The notes under the pieces are model-generated. The model saw nothing but the letters and a program-made list of their open reading frames with translations. It made no database searches and was not told where the DNA came from. A stretch of DNA of 64,000 nt from Schizochytrium sp. TIO01 (lineage: Eukaryota > Sar > Bigyra > Thraustochytrida > Thraustochytriidae), in NCBI GenBank assembly GCA_004764695.1, contig SMSO01000032.1, forward strand, positions 5,269,483 to 5,333,482. The letters are read 5' to 3'. Shown here one piece after another: positions 1-10,351 of the stretch. Each line of letters starts with the position of its first letter. Position 1 is the stretch's first letter. Both the position numbers and the translations under genes were made by a program.

Positions 1-1
1 C

Positions 2-328
2 GACATGATCAAGTCCATCGTGGACGGAGGTATGTCTGTGCACAAACGCCCATTCACCAAGGGCCGGCTCTTTGTTGTTTTCCGTGTTAACTTCCCGGAC
101 TCGCTCAGCGCACCCCAGATCACCGCACTCAAGTCCGCTCTCCCTTCCTCCGGCAGCGAGAACGAGACCATGCCTGAAGGTGAGATGGTTGAGGAGGTCT
201 CCATGATGACCGCCTCTGCTGATCAGATCGGACAGGTCTCTGCATCCGCCTCCCACGGCAACGCCTACGACTCCGAGGATGAGGACGATGGCCACGGTGG
301 CCAGCGCGTGCAGTGCCAGCAGTCGTAA
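2..328 (+). CDS. Type I DnaJ/Hsp40 co-chaperone (DNAJA/Ydj1 type), C-terminal part only
   Basis: This is the last 108 residues of a type I J-protein; the J domain, Gly/Phe region and zinc fingers lie left of the window. Seen: the end of the second substrate-binding beta domain with KGRLFVVFRVNFPD, which matches the conserved RLxxxFxVxFP block of DNAJA1/Ydj1, then an acidic/Gly tail and the C-terminus VQCQQS. The last four residues, CQQS, form a CaaX box, and DNAJA1 ends almost identically, so the protein is expected to be farnesylated and act on the cytosolic face of membranes with Hsp70. The frame is open to the window edge, so the Met at position 5 is internal. The family is secure; the exact paralogue cannot be told from the tail. 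Confidence 0.92.
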   Translation, partial: DMIKSIVDGGMSVHKRPFTKGRLFVVFRVNFPDSLSAPQITALKSALPSSGSENETMPEGEMVEEVSMMTASADQIGQVSASASHGNAYDSEDEDDGHGGQRVQCQQS

Positions 329-476
329 ATTAATCATATGCAGCCAGCCAGCTAGCCAGCAAGCCCGTTTCCCTCGCTGCTGATGCTGATGCTCAAGCTC
401 AAACTGCTTCTGTTATGGCGTCCATTAAACACCGCCTTGGAGCCGTACTAATACAAGTAGTATATTAGGAGTGGTA

Positions 477-562
477 GAGACAGCAGCAGCAGCCGCCGCC
501 GCAGTGGAAATCGTAGTAGTAGCAGTAATAGTAGTATTAGTAGCAAGAGCAGCATCAGCACT
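477..562. repeat. Imperfect trinucleotide repeat (CAG/CCG/GTA)
   Basis: Runs of cagcagcag, ccgccgcc and gtagtagtagcagtaatag in the 3' flank of the DnaJ gene. Low-complexity DNA with no evidence of coding. Confidence 0.8.
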
Positions 563-923
563 GCTGGTCTCTCCCCTGGCATCATATTTTCATTTTATTG
601 ATGATCTCTGTATGAATTATCAAAAATGAATGCTATGGTTGGTGAAGAGATCTCTCTGTATGCACTTGTCTTCTTGCTCACTTTTCTACATTTAGGCATG
701 CACCCACTTTGCCTGGCATTGTTTGTCCAAATAGCGCTCAGTCGAACCCGGCGCGCATCTATGTTGTCTCCCCTACACACTCCCCTTACTTACACGCTTT
801 GCGTGCAAACTCAATCACCTACATACTTACACACACTCTTCCACAAACTCTATTCTTTCTCTATGATTCTCTTATTCAACCTTTCCCCCTTCCTCCTTAA
901 AGCATATCATCTATTCGCCTCGG

Positions 924-1337
924 ATGGCCGGGAGTGCAGTTGCTGCGTGCCAACATCTCTGCCTTTTTGCTGAGGTAATGTTATCATCCCCTCTTTCGAC
1001 TATTACTTCTCTTCTTTCCTCATCAAGCTCGAATCGCTGGTTTATCCAACTTTATCTTTGCATCACAGGAGTTGGAGCTGTGCATGAGGTAGAGGCGCCG
1101 ATTTGGAACGGGTATTCTTTTCTACTCGCAAATAGAGCAATGGGACCTTGCTCTTTATGCAGTTGGGTATTCGCTGACCGTGTGCTGCCCTTATTTCTCT
1201 GTTTCCCCTTTGAAAGCTTACCTGTGAGCCTGCGTATTTTATTCACTTCCTCTTCTACCACTGTCCTATGTTCGTGCGGAAGCATTTCAGATTTCTGCCT
1301 GTATTTTGCAATACAAAATGTCCACCTAAGGCAATAA
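924..1337 (+). CDS. Doubtful small ORF with possible introns
   Basis: An ATG at 924 follows a pyrimidine-rich leader and opens a 17-codon stretch ending at 974 before a plausible donor (gtaatg). A good acceptor (tttgcatcacag) ends at 1068. The next piece, 1069-1088, reads ELELCM in frame and then needs another splice to avoid a stop at 1090-1092. Further intron-like segments follow, for example gtattcgctgac...ccctttgaaag at about 1168-1217. The unspliced frame is also open to 1337 but has poor composition (Ser/Leu/Cys-rich). No domain is recognised. It could be a short spliced gene, a non-coding transcript or chance. Confidence 0.15.
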   Translation: MAGSAVAACQHLCLFAEVMLSSPLSTITSLLSSSSSNRWFIQLYLCITGVGAVHEVEAPIWNGYSFLLANRAMGPCSLCSWVFADRVLPLFLCFPFESLPVSLRILFTSSSTTVLCSCGSISDFCLYFAIQNVHLRQ

Positions 1338-2148
1338 AAGATGAACGTAGTACAATTAAACCTATCACAGTGTAAGCAAGTATTCATACATCATCACTTT
1401 CTGCTGATTCTGTATCTTAAGATATCCAAAACCAAACAATGAAGATCGACTTTTTAGCGTTTCAAGGTTAACTAGAATCGTGCAAATTATTTCAGAAGCT
1501 TTATTCTCTTTTTAATCTTGCTTCCCCGTATTTCCTTCCAATATATCTCAATCAAATCTCAACCTTTTTGAAACCTGTGATGCTTGTTTCTTATCACCGA
1601 CTGAATCATCTTCTGTCTTCTTGTTTAACTAGTCATGAGTACTTTGTTCGGTCGTGATATTGCATTTCTGGTTTGACACTGGAAAAATAACATGTGTTAA
1701 TGATAACTATATATACTAGATAGCCTAGTGCATTAAAAAAATTAATGATAAAGAAAAATGATGATTATTATCATGATTGGATTTTTAATTTTTAAACAAA
1801 ACAAAACAAAAGCAAAACGTTAATTTTAATTTTGAAAAAATGCAGATAACAAAAACCAAAAAAACATGGTTAATATTCCATCTACTCTGCTAATGTATTC
1901 TCGAATCATCATACAATCATCGTGCCACGACACGAATATCCACACGAGCTTCACGTGTGCGTGGGATGATTTTCTACTCCTCAAATGCACAACAACGTAA
2001 TTATGACAAGTGTCAGAGTGCCTCCATCTAACATTTGTTTTATTCAGTGAGAGGCGCCGTGCAAATTAGACCACTAGCATGCGTACATGTATAATATTCG
2101 TAGCAATTGACCACGACCTATCCTCTCTACCTTCAGGATCCATGGAGT

Positions 2149-3915
2149 TTAGGTAACAAGACGGCTTGCACGCTCCTGTACTGCCCTAGATGAGTGAAGA
2201 ATCTCAGCTGCCTCAGCAGACTTTTCAACTTTCTCTCGCACGCGGTCCGTCATCTCAGTTTCAAAGACGCGGATGGCTTGCTCGAGTGGTTTGACACTTG
2301 CCAAAAGACTAGCCAAAGACATGGCATCCATCAGTGCTTGGTTCGCACCTTGACCCTTGAATGGGCTCATAGGATGCACGGCATCGCCCAAAAGAGTCAC
2401 ACGGCGGTTTGGGTCAAGACACGGAATAAATGCTGTATCCGCATCCACCTCAGGGGGCGCTCTATCGTAAGCTGGGTAACCGGTTACATCACAGGCTTGG
2501 GTGTTCAGTAGCAGATCGGGTACGGGGTCGTGCCACGAAGAGCAACGACGTTGTGCCTCTTGCAAAAGCGCCACGGGGCCTGCAGCGCTGAGTGCTTTTG
2601 CTTCTTCAAGTGGCATGGGAAAGCTGAGTTGCCACATTGTGACGCCCTTTGTGAAAGGCATGGTGTAGATCCGCGTCTCGCCACCGAGCGTTTGAAACAT
2701 CTTGTCGTCTGTGAGAAGGTGCGAACATGGGGCGCGACCCAAAATTACAATCAAACCCAAGTACCGTGGCTCCTCGGTACCCATCTTCTGCTGGCGGACC
2801 TTGGACCAAATGCCGTCGCAGCCCACTACAAGGTCGGCGTCTACAGTGAACTCTTTGCCGCCTTGTGAAACATTCTCAAAGGTCACCTTGAGTGGTGCAG
2901 AAGCACTTTCTGCGCATTTGGCGTCAGCCATGACCACATTCTGTTCGTTTTGGTCCTTATCCATGTCTGTTTCACAGCTAGCAGGCCCAGAAGTATTAAT
3001 GGCAGCCTTGCCTGTGGCCTCATAAGAGCGAAAACACGAGCCCCACTTCACCGTACCGGGCTCAAGCGCATCATAAAGCATCTGACGCACAGTTTCACGA
3101 GGAAGTTGAATATTGAACCGCTGTTTGTCAGGCGGCTTTCCATTTGAAAGTGTAGAACAAGTCGTCGAGTGACACTTACGGCCGTATTCGTTAACAATGG
3201 TGCCATTCGGCAAAAGTGAAGCGTGCGAGACAGGCATGGCTCCAAGGTTGACAAGATCTCTAAATCCAAGCCTCCTGAGCGTGTTTGACGCCTGTTGCAT
3301 CGTGAGTGCATACCCTTGCGCTCGCGATCCAAATGATGGATCCCTCTCGTACACTGTGCACGGAATCTCTCTCTGCTGCAGCGCCAAGGCCAGAGCGCAT
3401 CCTCCGATGCCTCCGCCCACGATCACGACCCTTGGGGCATTTACAGGAGCATACTCCGGCACAGATTCTGGAAGAGGCTTGTTCCGTATGCCCACGGTGA
3501 CGCCAAGTCCATTGCACTGCTTGCACACAGACAACGACTGTGCAAGCCATTGTCTCACCTCCTCCCGATTCTCAGGTTGGCGCTTCGTAAGACTCGAGGT
3601 TACCGAACCACCATTATCACACCTGGGAGCGTTTTGGGATGACTGGAGGTTGGAGTTGTTGGCGGTTTTAACATCGTTGTTCACGTTCTTAGGTGTATTG
3701 TCACCGCAAGATTGGGCCTCGAGCTCTTCACGCTGGCGACGCTTGAGGTGCTCAATGGCACCGGCATTGCCAGCCTCGGCAGCCCTGCGAAGAGCATCAT
3801 CGCGAGCCTCCTTGAGCTTGCGCTTCTTGGCACGAGACGGGTTGAAGGCGGAGATGCGAAAACCGCGAGAAAGGCAGGCGCCGCACGCCCGAACAGCAGA
3901 AGGAGGTGTCGCCAT
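2149..3915 (-). CDS. FAD-dependent aromatic-ring-type monooxygenase with Cys-containing N-terminal extension
   Basis: A 588-residue flavoprotein monooxygenase of the PHBH/salicylate-hydroxylase/UbiH superfamily. Seen: the dinucleotide fold VVIVGGGIGGCALALAL (GxGxxG at about residues 167-172) followed by an acidic strand end (YERD), the DLVVGCDGIWSKVR 'DG' motif, and the FAD ribityl-binding motif LLGDAVHPMSPFKGQGANQA near the C-terminus. Family members use NAD(P)H and O2 to hydroxylate aromatic or isoprenoid substrates; the substrate here is unknown. The first ~160 residues are extra: C11/C14 (CGACLSRG), a basic alpha-helical stretch, a polar linker, then CKQCNGLG at 131-138. The four cysteines could make a zinc site (inference). 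The start ATG at 3915 has a purine-poor but normal context (ctccATGG). No signal peptide or membrane segment is evident. Confidence 0.9.
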   Translation of the reverse strand: MATPPSAVRACGACLSRGFRISAFNPSRAKKRKLKEARDDALRRAAEAGNAGAIEHLKRRQREELEAQSCGDNTPKNVNNDVKTANNSNLQSSQNAPRCDNGGSVTSSLTKRQPENREEVRQWLAQSLSVCKQCNGLGVTVGIRNKPLPESVPEYAPVNAPRVVIVGGGIGGCALALALQQREIPCTVYERDPSFGSRAQGYALTMQQASNTLRRLGFRDLVNLGAMPVSHASLLPNGTIVNEYGRKCHSTTCSTLSNGKPPDKQRFNIQLPRETVRQMLYDALEPGTVKWGSCFRSYEATGKAAINTSGPASCETDMDKDQNEQNVVMADAKCAESASAPLKVTFENVSQGGKEFTVDADLVVGCDGIWSKVRQQKMGTEEPRYLGLIVILGRAPCSHLLTDDKMFQTLGGETRIYTMPFTKGVTMWQLSFPMPLEEAKALSAAGPVALLQEAQRRCSSWHDPVPDLLLNTQACDVTGYPAYDRAPPEVDADTAFIPCLDPNRRVTLLGDAVHPMSPFKGQGANQALMDAMSLASLLASVKPLEQAIRVFETEMTDRVREKVEKSAEAAEILHSSRAVQERASRLVT

Positions 3916-5626
3916 GGAGTCCTACCTGCCTTGCAAGCGTCTTGGCTGGCTAAACGCTGGCTAGATGGCTTACCCACTGGCTGGTTTACTCGACACTCGG
4001 CAAGCAGCGTGCTCGCCTGGAGGCTGCGCGCACTGGAGACCCGCTCGAGGTGCGCGGTTTCAGAATTGGGCTGCGTGAGCTGGTTTGCGATGGATGCTCC
4101 GTCGCATTACATTCCACTTATTTTCCCTCATATGAGTATTACTGTTAAAGGAGAATTCGCTCTGCTACAAGAACTTCAATACTCGGCCGTCCAAAACAGC
4201 GTCTGAAGTGGACAAAGCTTGCTCGCGCTCAAGTTCGGTCATCAGAAAGACTTTCCTAGTTTGAAGAGTGCCATGAAACCTTCTCCGCATCAGGACTGCC
4301 TTCACGGTTTGAGTCTGCGGAAGAGTTGATCTCCATCCCGCCTCTATAAAAAGAAAGAAAAAGAAGTTGTTGAAGCAGAAACAGTAGGGGGACGAAAGGA
4401 AGGTGTCCGAAGGGACGATGTGGGTGGCTAGGGACGCAAGCACAAATTGAGAACTGAGCGATCTGGAGAACTGGAGATCTGTGCATATGGAGTTCTGCGG
4501 CAACCTGATCTGGCCTCGCAAAGGGGTTGGCTCTAGCCCATTGGGGATGGCTATAGCACGATAAAGGCTAGTCAGCATGAGAACATTGACGGTTGCTGAA
4601 TGCCGAGTGAAATACATCACGAAAGGGTCACCAGAGACCAAATGATTAGAAAGGATGGACAAGATAGCTATTTTAATTACCATAGATAAAGAGTGATTTG
4701 CTGACAAAATGAACTGATCAAGGAGGTGCACGAGACTTATAAGATCGTAAAGTTTGACTTTGCAAGATGAAAACCGATCAATACTTCCACGATGCTATTT
4801 ATGTACATGCCACATGTGGAGGTCGATTTTAGCACCTATGCTTGATCAAGCGTCTCTTTTCTTGATCAAGCAAAGAGTTTCAGGAAAAATTGAAAGAGAT
4901 GGAAAAGGCGAAACTACCTTGCCTCAACAAATCAATTCGTTACATCTTGCACTGCTCCTGTTTCTGATCAACGCTGTTAGACGGATCGCATAAATGCATA
5001 TTGGCTGCCTCACAAATTATGATGGCAACAATCAAAATCGAGGCACCCTCAATATACAACGCAGAACAAAGTTCGTTTCCTCCATTTATCGGTGCTAGCT
5101 TTGAATGCAGCTCTGAAGAGGAGGTATTTGTTTCGAATTATTATCACGACCATAAACATTCCGTCCTATGCCAGAACAGCAGTAGCTATCAATTGATGCA
5201 AAAAGCTTGATAGCTTTGAAAAGGTTGGGGAAACCAACTTCAACTGAAGAATTTAGATCTCCAGGTCGACATAATAGTAACATCTTTACAATTATTATTC
5301 GTTATATTAGCAATAAAGATGAAATGAGATCAGAGCGTCGACTACAATGACCACCCTGCTCTGCACGCGCTGACATGGCTGCATTAAGCCACCACTGCTC
5401 GTCAGAACTCCATCATAGCGTAGTTGTGCGACTGCCTCGACCTCAGGAACGCTACGGGATGGACACGAAACCAAGGAAGTTCCTCCCCCCCGACGTCAGT
5501 GGATAATGTGAAGAATCTTCTTTTGAGCAATTGGAGGGACCTTTAAACTTGCCTGGAAACAGAACCCTTTTCAGCGCTGCGGCTGAGTTGCGGACGGCCG
5601 CGCTCGTGTGGAGGGCGCATCCCGAG
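3916..5626. other. Intergenic, 1.7 kb, between divergent genes
   Basis: Divergent 5' region shared by the FAD monooxygenase and the kinase-like gene. A minus-strand open frame (4731-4165, 188 codons) is mostly Ser/Phe-rich. Its last ~25 codons (MTELEREQALSTSDAV..., ending at 4165) have protein-like composition, and an ATG at about 4341 opens a second short polar frame, so a small spliced gene is possible. I could not join the two in one frame, so no CDS is called. Confidence 0.4.
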
Positions 5627-6859
5627 ATGGCAGGCGTTCTAGCTCTAGTTAGAGCTCTCGCAAGTCTCACATTTCACTGGGTTCGCATAGGCCTGTTGGA
5701 AGGCGGCTTCGTGAGATCATGGACTGCCATGGCCATCCCAGCACCACTCTCAGTATCTTTCCTGCGAGCAGAATGCAAGGCTCGGCCGTGTAATAACCAA
5801 GCTGGACATGCACTTGCAGAGGTAGAATCTGCGGACGAAGAGAACCTTGACGGTTCCAGAGTCGGCGTCAAAGGCGTCAACGGAGAAACCTCGAGACTTC
5901 TCGTTGTGTCTGGCAGCGACCCTGACGAGACGTTGCATTACATTGTCAAAAGACCCCCTCCTCTAAATTCTGACACCCGACAAGTATCGAACTTGCAGCG
6001 TTGGGGCGAACGTGAATGCAGATTCTATACAGAACTTGCCCCGCTCACGCCGTGTCGGACGCCTCAGTGTGCGTTGGCGTCCATGCGCAATGGAGGCAAC
6101 TACGTGTTGGTTTTGGAGGAGCTAATGTCTACAGAGTGGTCAACTCATCACGAAAGCCAAGGACTCAATGTAGATCAGGCTGCTGCTGCTCTCGAATCTA
6201 TTGGCACTGTGCATAAGTATTTCCGCGGAAATCCCGAACTTGATCGCTCATGGTTACCTGTTCTTCCCGTCCAACTCCCACTTGTCCCAATACTTGTTGA
6301 CCACTTGAAAAAAGTATGGCCAATTGTCAAAGATCTACACCATGAAGACATTCCAGAGGAAATTGTAGATAAGGTTGATGATCTAGCTCAGCACTATGAG
6401 GAACTCTCTAACCGCATTGCCGCGGCACCGCGAACTCTCTTACATGGAGATTTCCGTGCTGAAAACATGCGTTTTCGATCCTCCAGCTCGGCATCTGGAA
6501 TTGGAACTGCCACTGGATCAGATATGCCTCAGGAGGTTGCAGTCTTTGATTGGGCAATGTGTTCAAAAGGAAACGGTGTCTACGATTTTGTGTATCTCCT
6601 CTCCCTCTCCCTTTCTGCCGAAAATAGACGTGCGTGGGAGCCCAAGCTAACCAAGATATATTGCGACGCTGCTGGTATTGCAAATGATCAACATTTCCAA
6701 GAGCAGAAAAGGGTTGCTGTTTTGCTCATCTTTACTTCTTACATATTTGGAGCGCCTGCTGGGGTGCAAGATCCGGCTATGAAGCAAACTCACACAGACG
6801 GCTTTCGCAGTCTCTGTGATGCTATCCACGATTGGTTTGCTCTTGAACTTTTGTCATAA
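5627..6859 (+). CDS. Kinase-like phosphotransferase (APH / CHK-kinase-like family)
   Basis: About 410 residues from the first in-frame ATG (5627). Seen: a lysine in YIVKRP (about residue 108) as candidate ATP-binding Lys, ERECRFYTEL (alpha-C-type helix with a Glu, as in 'E..FY' of this family), VLVLEEL (hinge region), the catalytic loop LLHGDFRAENM with D275 and N280 (HGDxxxxN), and VAVFDWAMCSKGNGVYDF, whose FDW Asp (about 308) is the metal ligand. This pattern defines the aminoglycoside-phosphotransferase/ecdysteroid-22-kinase/choline-kinase-like clan, which phosphorylates small molecules; the substrate is unknown. The first ~35 residues are hydrophobic and may be a membrane-associating or targeting segment. 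It converges with UBA1, with 231 bp between stops. Confidence 0.8.
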   Translation: MAGVLALVRALASLTFHWVRIGLLEGGFVRSWTAMAIPAPLSVSFLRAECKARPCNNQAGHALAEVESADEENLDGSRVGVKGVNGETSRLLVVSGSDPDETLHYIVKRPPPLNSDTRQVSNLQRWGERECRFYTELAPLTPCRTPQCALASMRNGGNYVLVLEELMSTEWSTHHESQGLNVDQAAAALESIGTVHKYFRGNPELDRSWLPVLPVQLPLVPILVDHLKKVWPIVKDLHHEDIPEEIVDKVDDLAQHYEELSNRIAAAPRTLLHGDFRAENMRFRSSSSASGIGTATGSDMPQEVAVFDWAMCSKGNGVYDFVYLLSLSLSAENRRAWEPKLTKIYCDAAGIANDQHFQEQKRVAVLLIFTSYIFGAPAGVQDPAMKQTHTDGFRSLCDAIHDWFALELLS

Positions 6860-7090
6860 TCATAACCATGCTTTACTTTTGGCAAGACTTGAGAAAATGG
6901 AAAGATGATATCGAAAAGTCTTTACGTTGTTTTATTTGCACGAGTCTTAAATTTTATATATTATATAAATATAATCTCTTTTAAAAATACAGTTGTTTCA
7001 GGTATATTTATTTTTTTTAATAAGGGGAAAAAAAGGAAAAAAGCTTTTGTTACTGTTATATATAAAAATTCAAAGCATCGAGAGGAAACC

Positions 7091-10000
7091 TTAAGCATCA
7101 GCTTGCCAATCAATACGGCATGCCGGCGGAATAAGCTCATCCTCATCTTCCTCATCGTTGAATTCTTCATCATCTTCATCGTCTTCGTCGTCCTCAGGCT
7201 CTTCAAAGTCGCCATCTACGTTCAACATGATAAAATGAGGTGGGTTGCGTCCAACAACAGTTTTGTAGAGCTCTGCAATAGGCGTATCTAGACGGTCCTC
7301 CTGTCCGAAAAGGTCGTTGTATAGGGTAACATCTCCATCAGTAGAGATCGTGTTAACTTCAAAGTTGTAGGCATCTAGAAAGTGATCAAGAATCTCCTGA
7401 ACTGACAGGTTGCCTTCTAAATTTTCCATCGTCCAAATAGAGATCTCATGCTTTCCGAATTTCCGCGTCTTGCATGGTGTTGGCTCGAACGAAGCGTACG
7501 AGTTTGTTGCCAAATTCAGGTTCATCGCCCGGAAACGCTCAATAGGAGGATTGTCTTCGTGAAAGAGCTTGAATAGTTCGAGTGCGATTGCACCAGTAGT
7601 GGCAGCAGTAGTGGTTGCAATAGCCGGAATAATCCGTCCAACAATGCGCTTTGCTTCAAGCTGATCTACAAGAGGAATCGAGTACGATCGAGCACGGATT
7701 GCACCAGCGGCATAGACCACGTCCATGTGGAGATCAAAGTCCTTTTCAAAGACTTGTGGGTGTATCTCTTTCGGGAGAGGTGCAGACGTGAGTTTTGCAA
7801 GTTCTTGCTCGTAGAGTTCACTAGTCGAAGCAGAAGCAGCCTTTGCCTTTTCTTCTTCTTCTTTCTGAAGCTTCTTTGCCTCTTCATCATTTTCTGGCAC
7901 AACAACAGAATCGTCCGCTTGGTACTCAGGCAAGGTGTCAAGCTGCTCTAGCAATTCGCGTACCTCATCGACAGGCACAGAAAGTGACTCTCCGCCATAA
8001 ACCTGGGCAAAAAGGTTTGCAGCAGCCACTACAAACTTGAGGTGAAGATCATCTTCAGCGTTGAAGGTCTCTACATGAGGTGCCCGACGCTTACCAGACC
8101 AAAAAAGTGTACCCTGATCATCAACAGTCTTATCAAGCGGATGTACATGCAAAAGTTGCTTGATCTTGTTCACAAAAAGCTCCTCAAAATGCATCCGGGC
8201 AAGTTGCACACAGATGCGACGCAATTTAGTTGTGTCTCCATTGCCCTGTGCAGCCTCCAAAGCTGGGCCGAGATCAACATTATATGGGAATAGCTTCTCC
8301 GGGTGATCTGCCGCGCATGGTCCACGCAGGACAGCACGAGCTGTACGTACACGAGCTAGTTTGGTGCTCGGCTGACGATCTACCTCTGCGGTGTATGCGT
8401 CAGGAGAACCGGCCTCCAGAAACTCACGACCCTCTGCTGGCTCCAAGTTAAAAAACTTCTCAAAGACAGCGTCACGAGCCCATGCGAGCGTATGTTCGAT
8501 CAAGTTGGGATATGCGTGCAATGTACAAGCGGGAATATCTTCACCACCTTCGTCCTGAACAGGATCAGACCCGTAAGATTCTGTGAGGCCAGGCACCACA
8601 GGCAATGTATTTGCTTTCGTACCTAATGTACCACTTTCTAGCAAGGGCTTTCCATGAAAGACGCATTTCGAGTCAACGTACAAACGAGCTGTCACATTAT
8701 CCAGCGCATTGACAACAACATCCATACCCGACCAAAAGGCATCATTAAAGGTAGACTCTGTATCTGGGGCCACTTTGAGCTCCATGGCCTTTACTTCAAA
8801 GTCTGGGTTCATGGCTTCTGCCTGGGCAGCAGCCACAACTGACTTCATCTTACCAATATGTTGCGAACGGAATAGAAACTGGCGATTCAAATTGGAGAGC
8901 TCAATGGCATCCATATCAGTCACAATAAACGATCCACCCTTGGACTTTCTTGATACACCCATAAGTGCCATGTTTTTCAGAGTTTCGCAGCCAAGGGCTC
9001 CTGCTCCGACCATGAAGGCCTTGAGAGAACCAATTCGTTCCTGGAAGTCCCAGCCAAAGACTGCAGCTTGGCCACAGTAACGAGCATCAGGAGATTCAAG
9101 AGTATTGCCACTGAGATCCTCTAGAGAAGGAAAGCGAGAGCCAATTTGGTCCTGCGGTGGGAGCGACTCTGGAGAGGCAAAGTGAAGCCATTGTTGCAAT
9201 GGCGTGAACTTGCCAGAGCACGCTTTCAGCGCTTCCTGAGCTGCAATCCCTCCTAAATAAGCTGCCATAGGATTGATCTGTCCTGCAGCACCACGGGCAA
9301 GTTTCTGAAAGAGTTCTAGGTCCTCAATAGAACCGCCGGGAAGATTTGCTAGCTCAGAAGCTTCTGATTCGTTGCCAGGCTGCGGCAAACGTCCTTTCCT
9401 TGTTTGAAACTCCCAGAGGCGCATGAGAAATGAATGAAGCTTTGCGGGTCGTTCAAAGTCTGTCCAGTCATTTTGAACGCAAGGTGGGTTGGCAAGTGTT
9501 TCGCTCAAGGAGGCAAATTCCAAAGTAACCGGTTTCTTAACTTGCTCAAAATGTCCACCGCCTGAGTAGGCTTGTGCCGACACAGAACTTTCAACATCAA
9601 CTGCAAAAGCTAGTCCGTCTACGTTTTTGCCATCGCTATTTGTCACTTGTACTGTCCTAACACGTCTGGGTTCCCCATCATTGAGCGCATCCAGTCCTCC
9701 AAGACCACGGAACTTCACAAAGTCTCCATTTGCAAGTCCATGGTGTTTGTCATCAGCAGTGGCTAAAATGAGCTCCTTGCCATCTTCCGAGGTTTGTACA
9801 TCGACAACAATGCCCTGCTTGTTTAACTCGCCATCTGGGTCAACCACTGTGAAGTGAGGACCAAAGTCGCTAAACACGTACCCGTACAGGCCATATGTCG
9901 CAGCGGCAATGAACGCCACAGACTTAGGCTGGCAGTTGTGGCAGAATTGTGACAGACTCTCAGCGCGAGACTTTGTCCCGTTAACAAGAATAACGACGTC

Positions 10001-10351
10001 GAATTTCCCAACGCCCTCCTCGTCCAATGTGAAGTCCTCATTAGAGATGCGATCCAGCGTAACTAAAGCGTTTAACTCAGCCAGCCTGGCCATTGCAGCG
10101 TCCACGCGGCTAGAGCCGGCCTTGACATCCTCTTCGGATACAAAGAAATTAGCACTGAGGTCTCCAGCCTGGCAGGAGGCCCCATCGTCAACGAGAGTTA
10201 GGGCGTTGACGCCAGCGAGCATGATGTTCTTGGCGATCTCCACGCCAAGGCCGTTCAGGTCACCAGCGAGGGCGACGCGGCATGACTGGAGACGCTCTTG
10301 GGCCTCTCTCCCTAGCACGAACAGCTGCCGTGAGTACAGCTGTTCGTTCAT
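7091..10351 (-). CDS. UBA1: Ubiquitin-activating enzyme E1
   Basis: A full-length E1 of 1086 residues in one uninterrupted exon; animal and yeast UBA1 are about 1020-1060. It adenylates ubiquitin with ATP and passes it to E2 enzymes through a thioester. Domains in order: inactive adenylation half (from MNEQLYSRQLFVLG, about residues 1-170), first catalytic-Cys half-domain, active adenylation domain with MVGAGALGCETLKNMALMG (about 446-465) and DMDAIELSNLNRQFLFR, second catalytic half-domain with IPACTLHAYPNLIEHTLAWA whose Cys is at about 609, and the C-terminal ubiquitin-fold domain. After it comes an acidic tail (EEPEDDEDDEDDEEFNDEED) longer than usual, ending in a short Trp-containing peptide. 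An acidic/Lys-rich coiled insert also lies near residue 810. The start is the first ATG in frame with the conserved N-terminus. Confidence 0.98.
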   Translation of the reverse strand: MNEQLYSRQLFVLGREAQERLQSCRVALAGDLNGLGVEIAKNIMLAGVNALTLVDDGASCQAGDLSANFFVSEEDVKAGSSRVDAAMARLAELNALVTLDRISNEDFTLDEEGVGKFDVVILVNGTKSRAESLSQFCHNCQPKSVAFIAAATYGLYGYVFSDFGPHFTVVDPDGELNKQGIVVDVQTSEDGKELILATADDKHHGLANGDFVKFRGLGGLDALNDGEPRRVRTVQVTNSDGKNVDGLAFAVDVESSVSAQAYSGGGHFEQVKKPVTLEFASLSETLANPPCVQNDWTDFERPAKLHSFLMRLWEFQTRKGRLPQPGNESEASELANLPGGSIEDLELFQKLARGAAGQINPMAAYLGGIAAQEALKACSGKFTPLQQWLHFASPESLPPQDQIGSRFPSLEDLSGNTLESPDARYCGQAAVFGWDFQERIGSLKAFMVGAGALGCETLKNMALMGVSRKSKGGSFIVTDMDAIELSNLNRQFLFRSQHIGKMKSVVAAAQAEAMNPDFEVKAMELKVAPDTESTFNDAFWSGMDVVVNALDNVTARLYVDSKCVFHGKPLLESGTLGTKANTLPVVPGLTESYGSDPVQDEGGEDIPACTLHAYPNLIEHTLAWARDAVFEKFFNLEPAEGREFLEAGSPDAYTAEVDRQPSTKLARVRTARAVLRGPCAADHPEKLFPYNVDLGPALEAAQGNGDTTKLRRICVQLARMHFEELFVNKIKQLLHVHPLDKTVDDQGTLFWSGKRRAPHVETFNAEDDLHLKFVVAAANLFAQVYGGESLSVPVDEVRELLEQLDTLPEYQADDSVVVPENDEEAKKLQKEEEEKAKAASASTSELYEQELAKLTSAPLPKEIHPQVFEKDFDLHMDVVYAAGAIRARSYSIPLVDQLEAKRIVGRIIPAIATTTAATTGAIALELFKLFHEDNPPIERFRAMNLNLATNSYASFEPTPCKTRKFGKHEISIWTMENLEGNLSVQEILDHFLDAYNFEVNTISTDGDVTLYNDLFGQEDRLDTPIAELYKTVVGRNPPHFIMLNVDGDFEEPEDDEDDEDDEEFNDEEDEDELIPPACRIDWQADA

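Larger units (their letters stand above)
329..2148. other. Intergenic, 1.8 kb
   Basis: Between the DnaJ stop and the convergent FAD monooxygenase. It holds a CAG/GTA-type simple repeat (477-562), a pyrimidine-rich stretch before 924, a doubtful spliced ORF (924-1337) and very AT-rich DNA at 1680-1880. No recognisable protein domain in any frame. Confidence 0.6.

Noticed and set aside
3197-3964. 255-codon plus-strand frame over the monooxygenase
   Set aside because: No domain; the minus strand has complete FAD-binding motifs.
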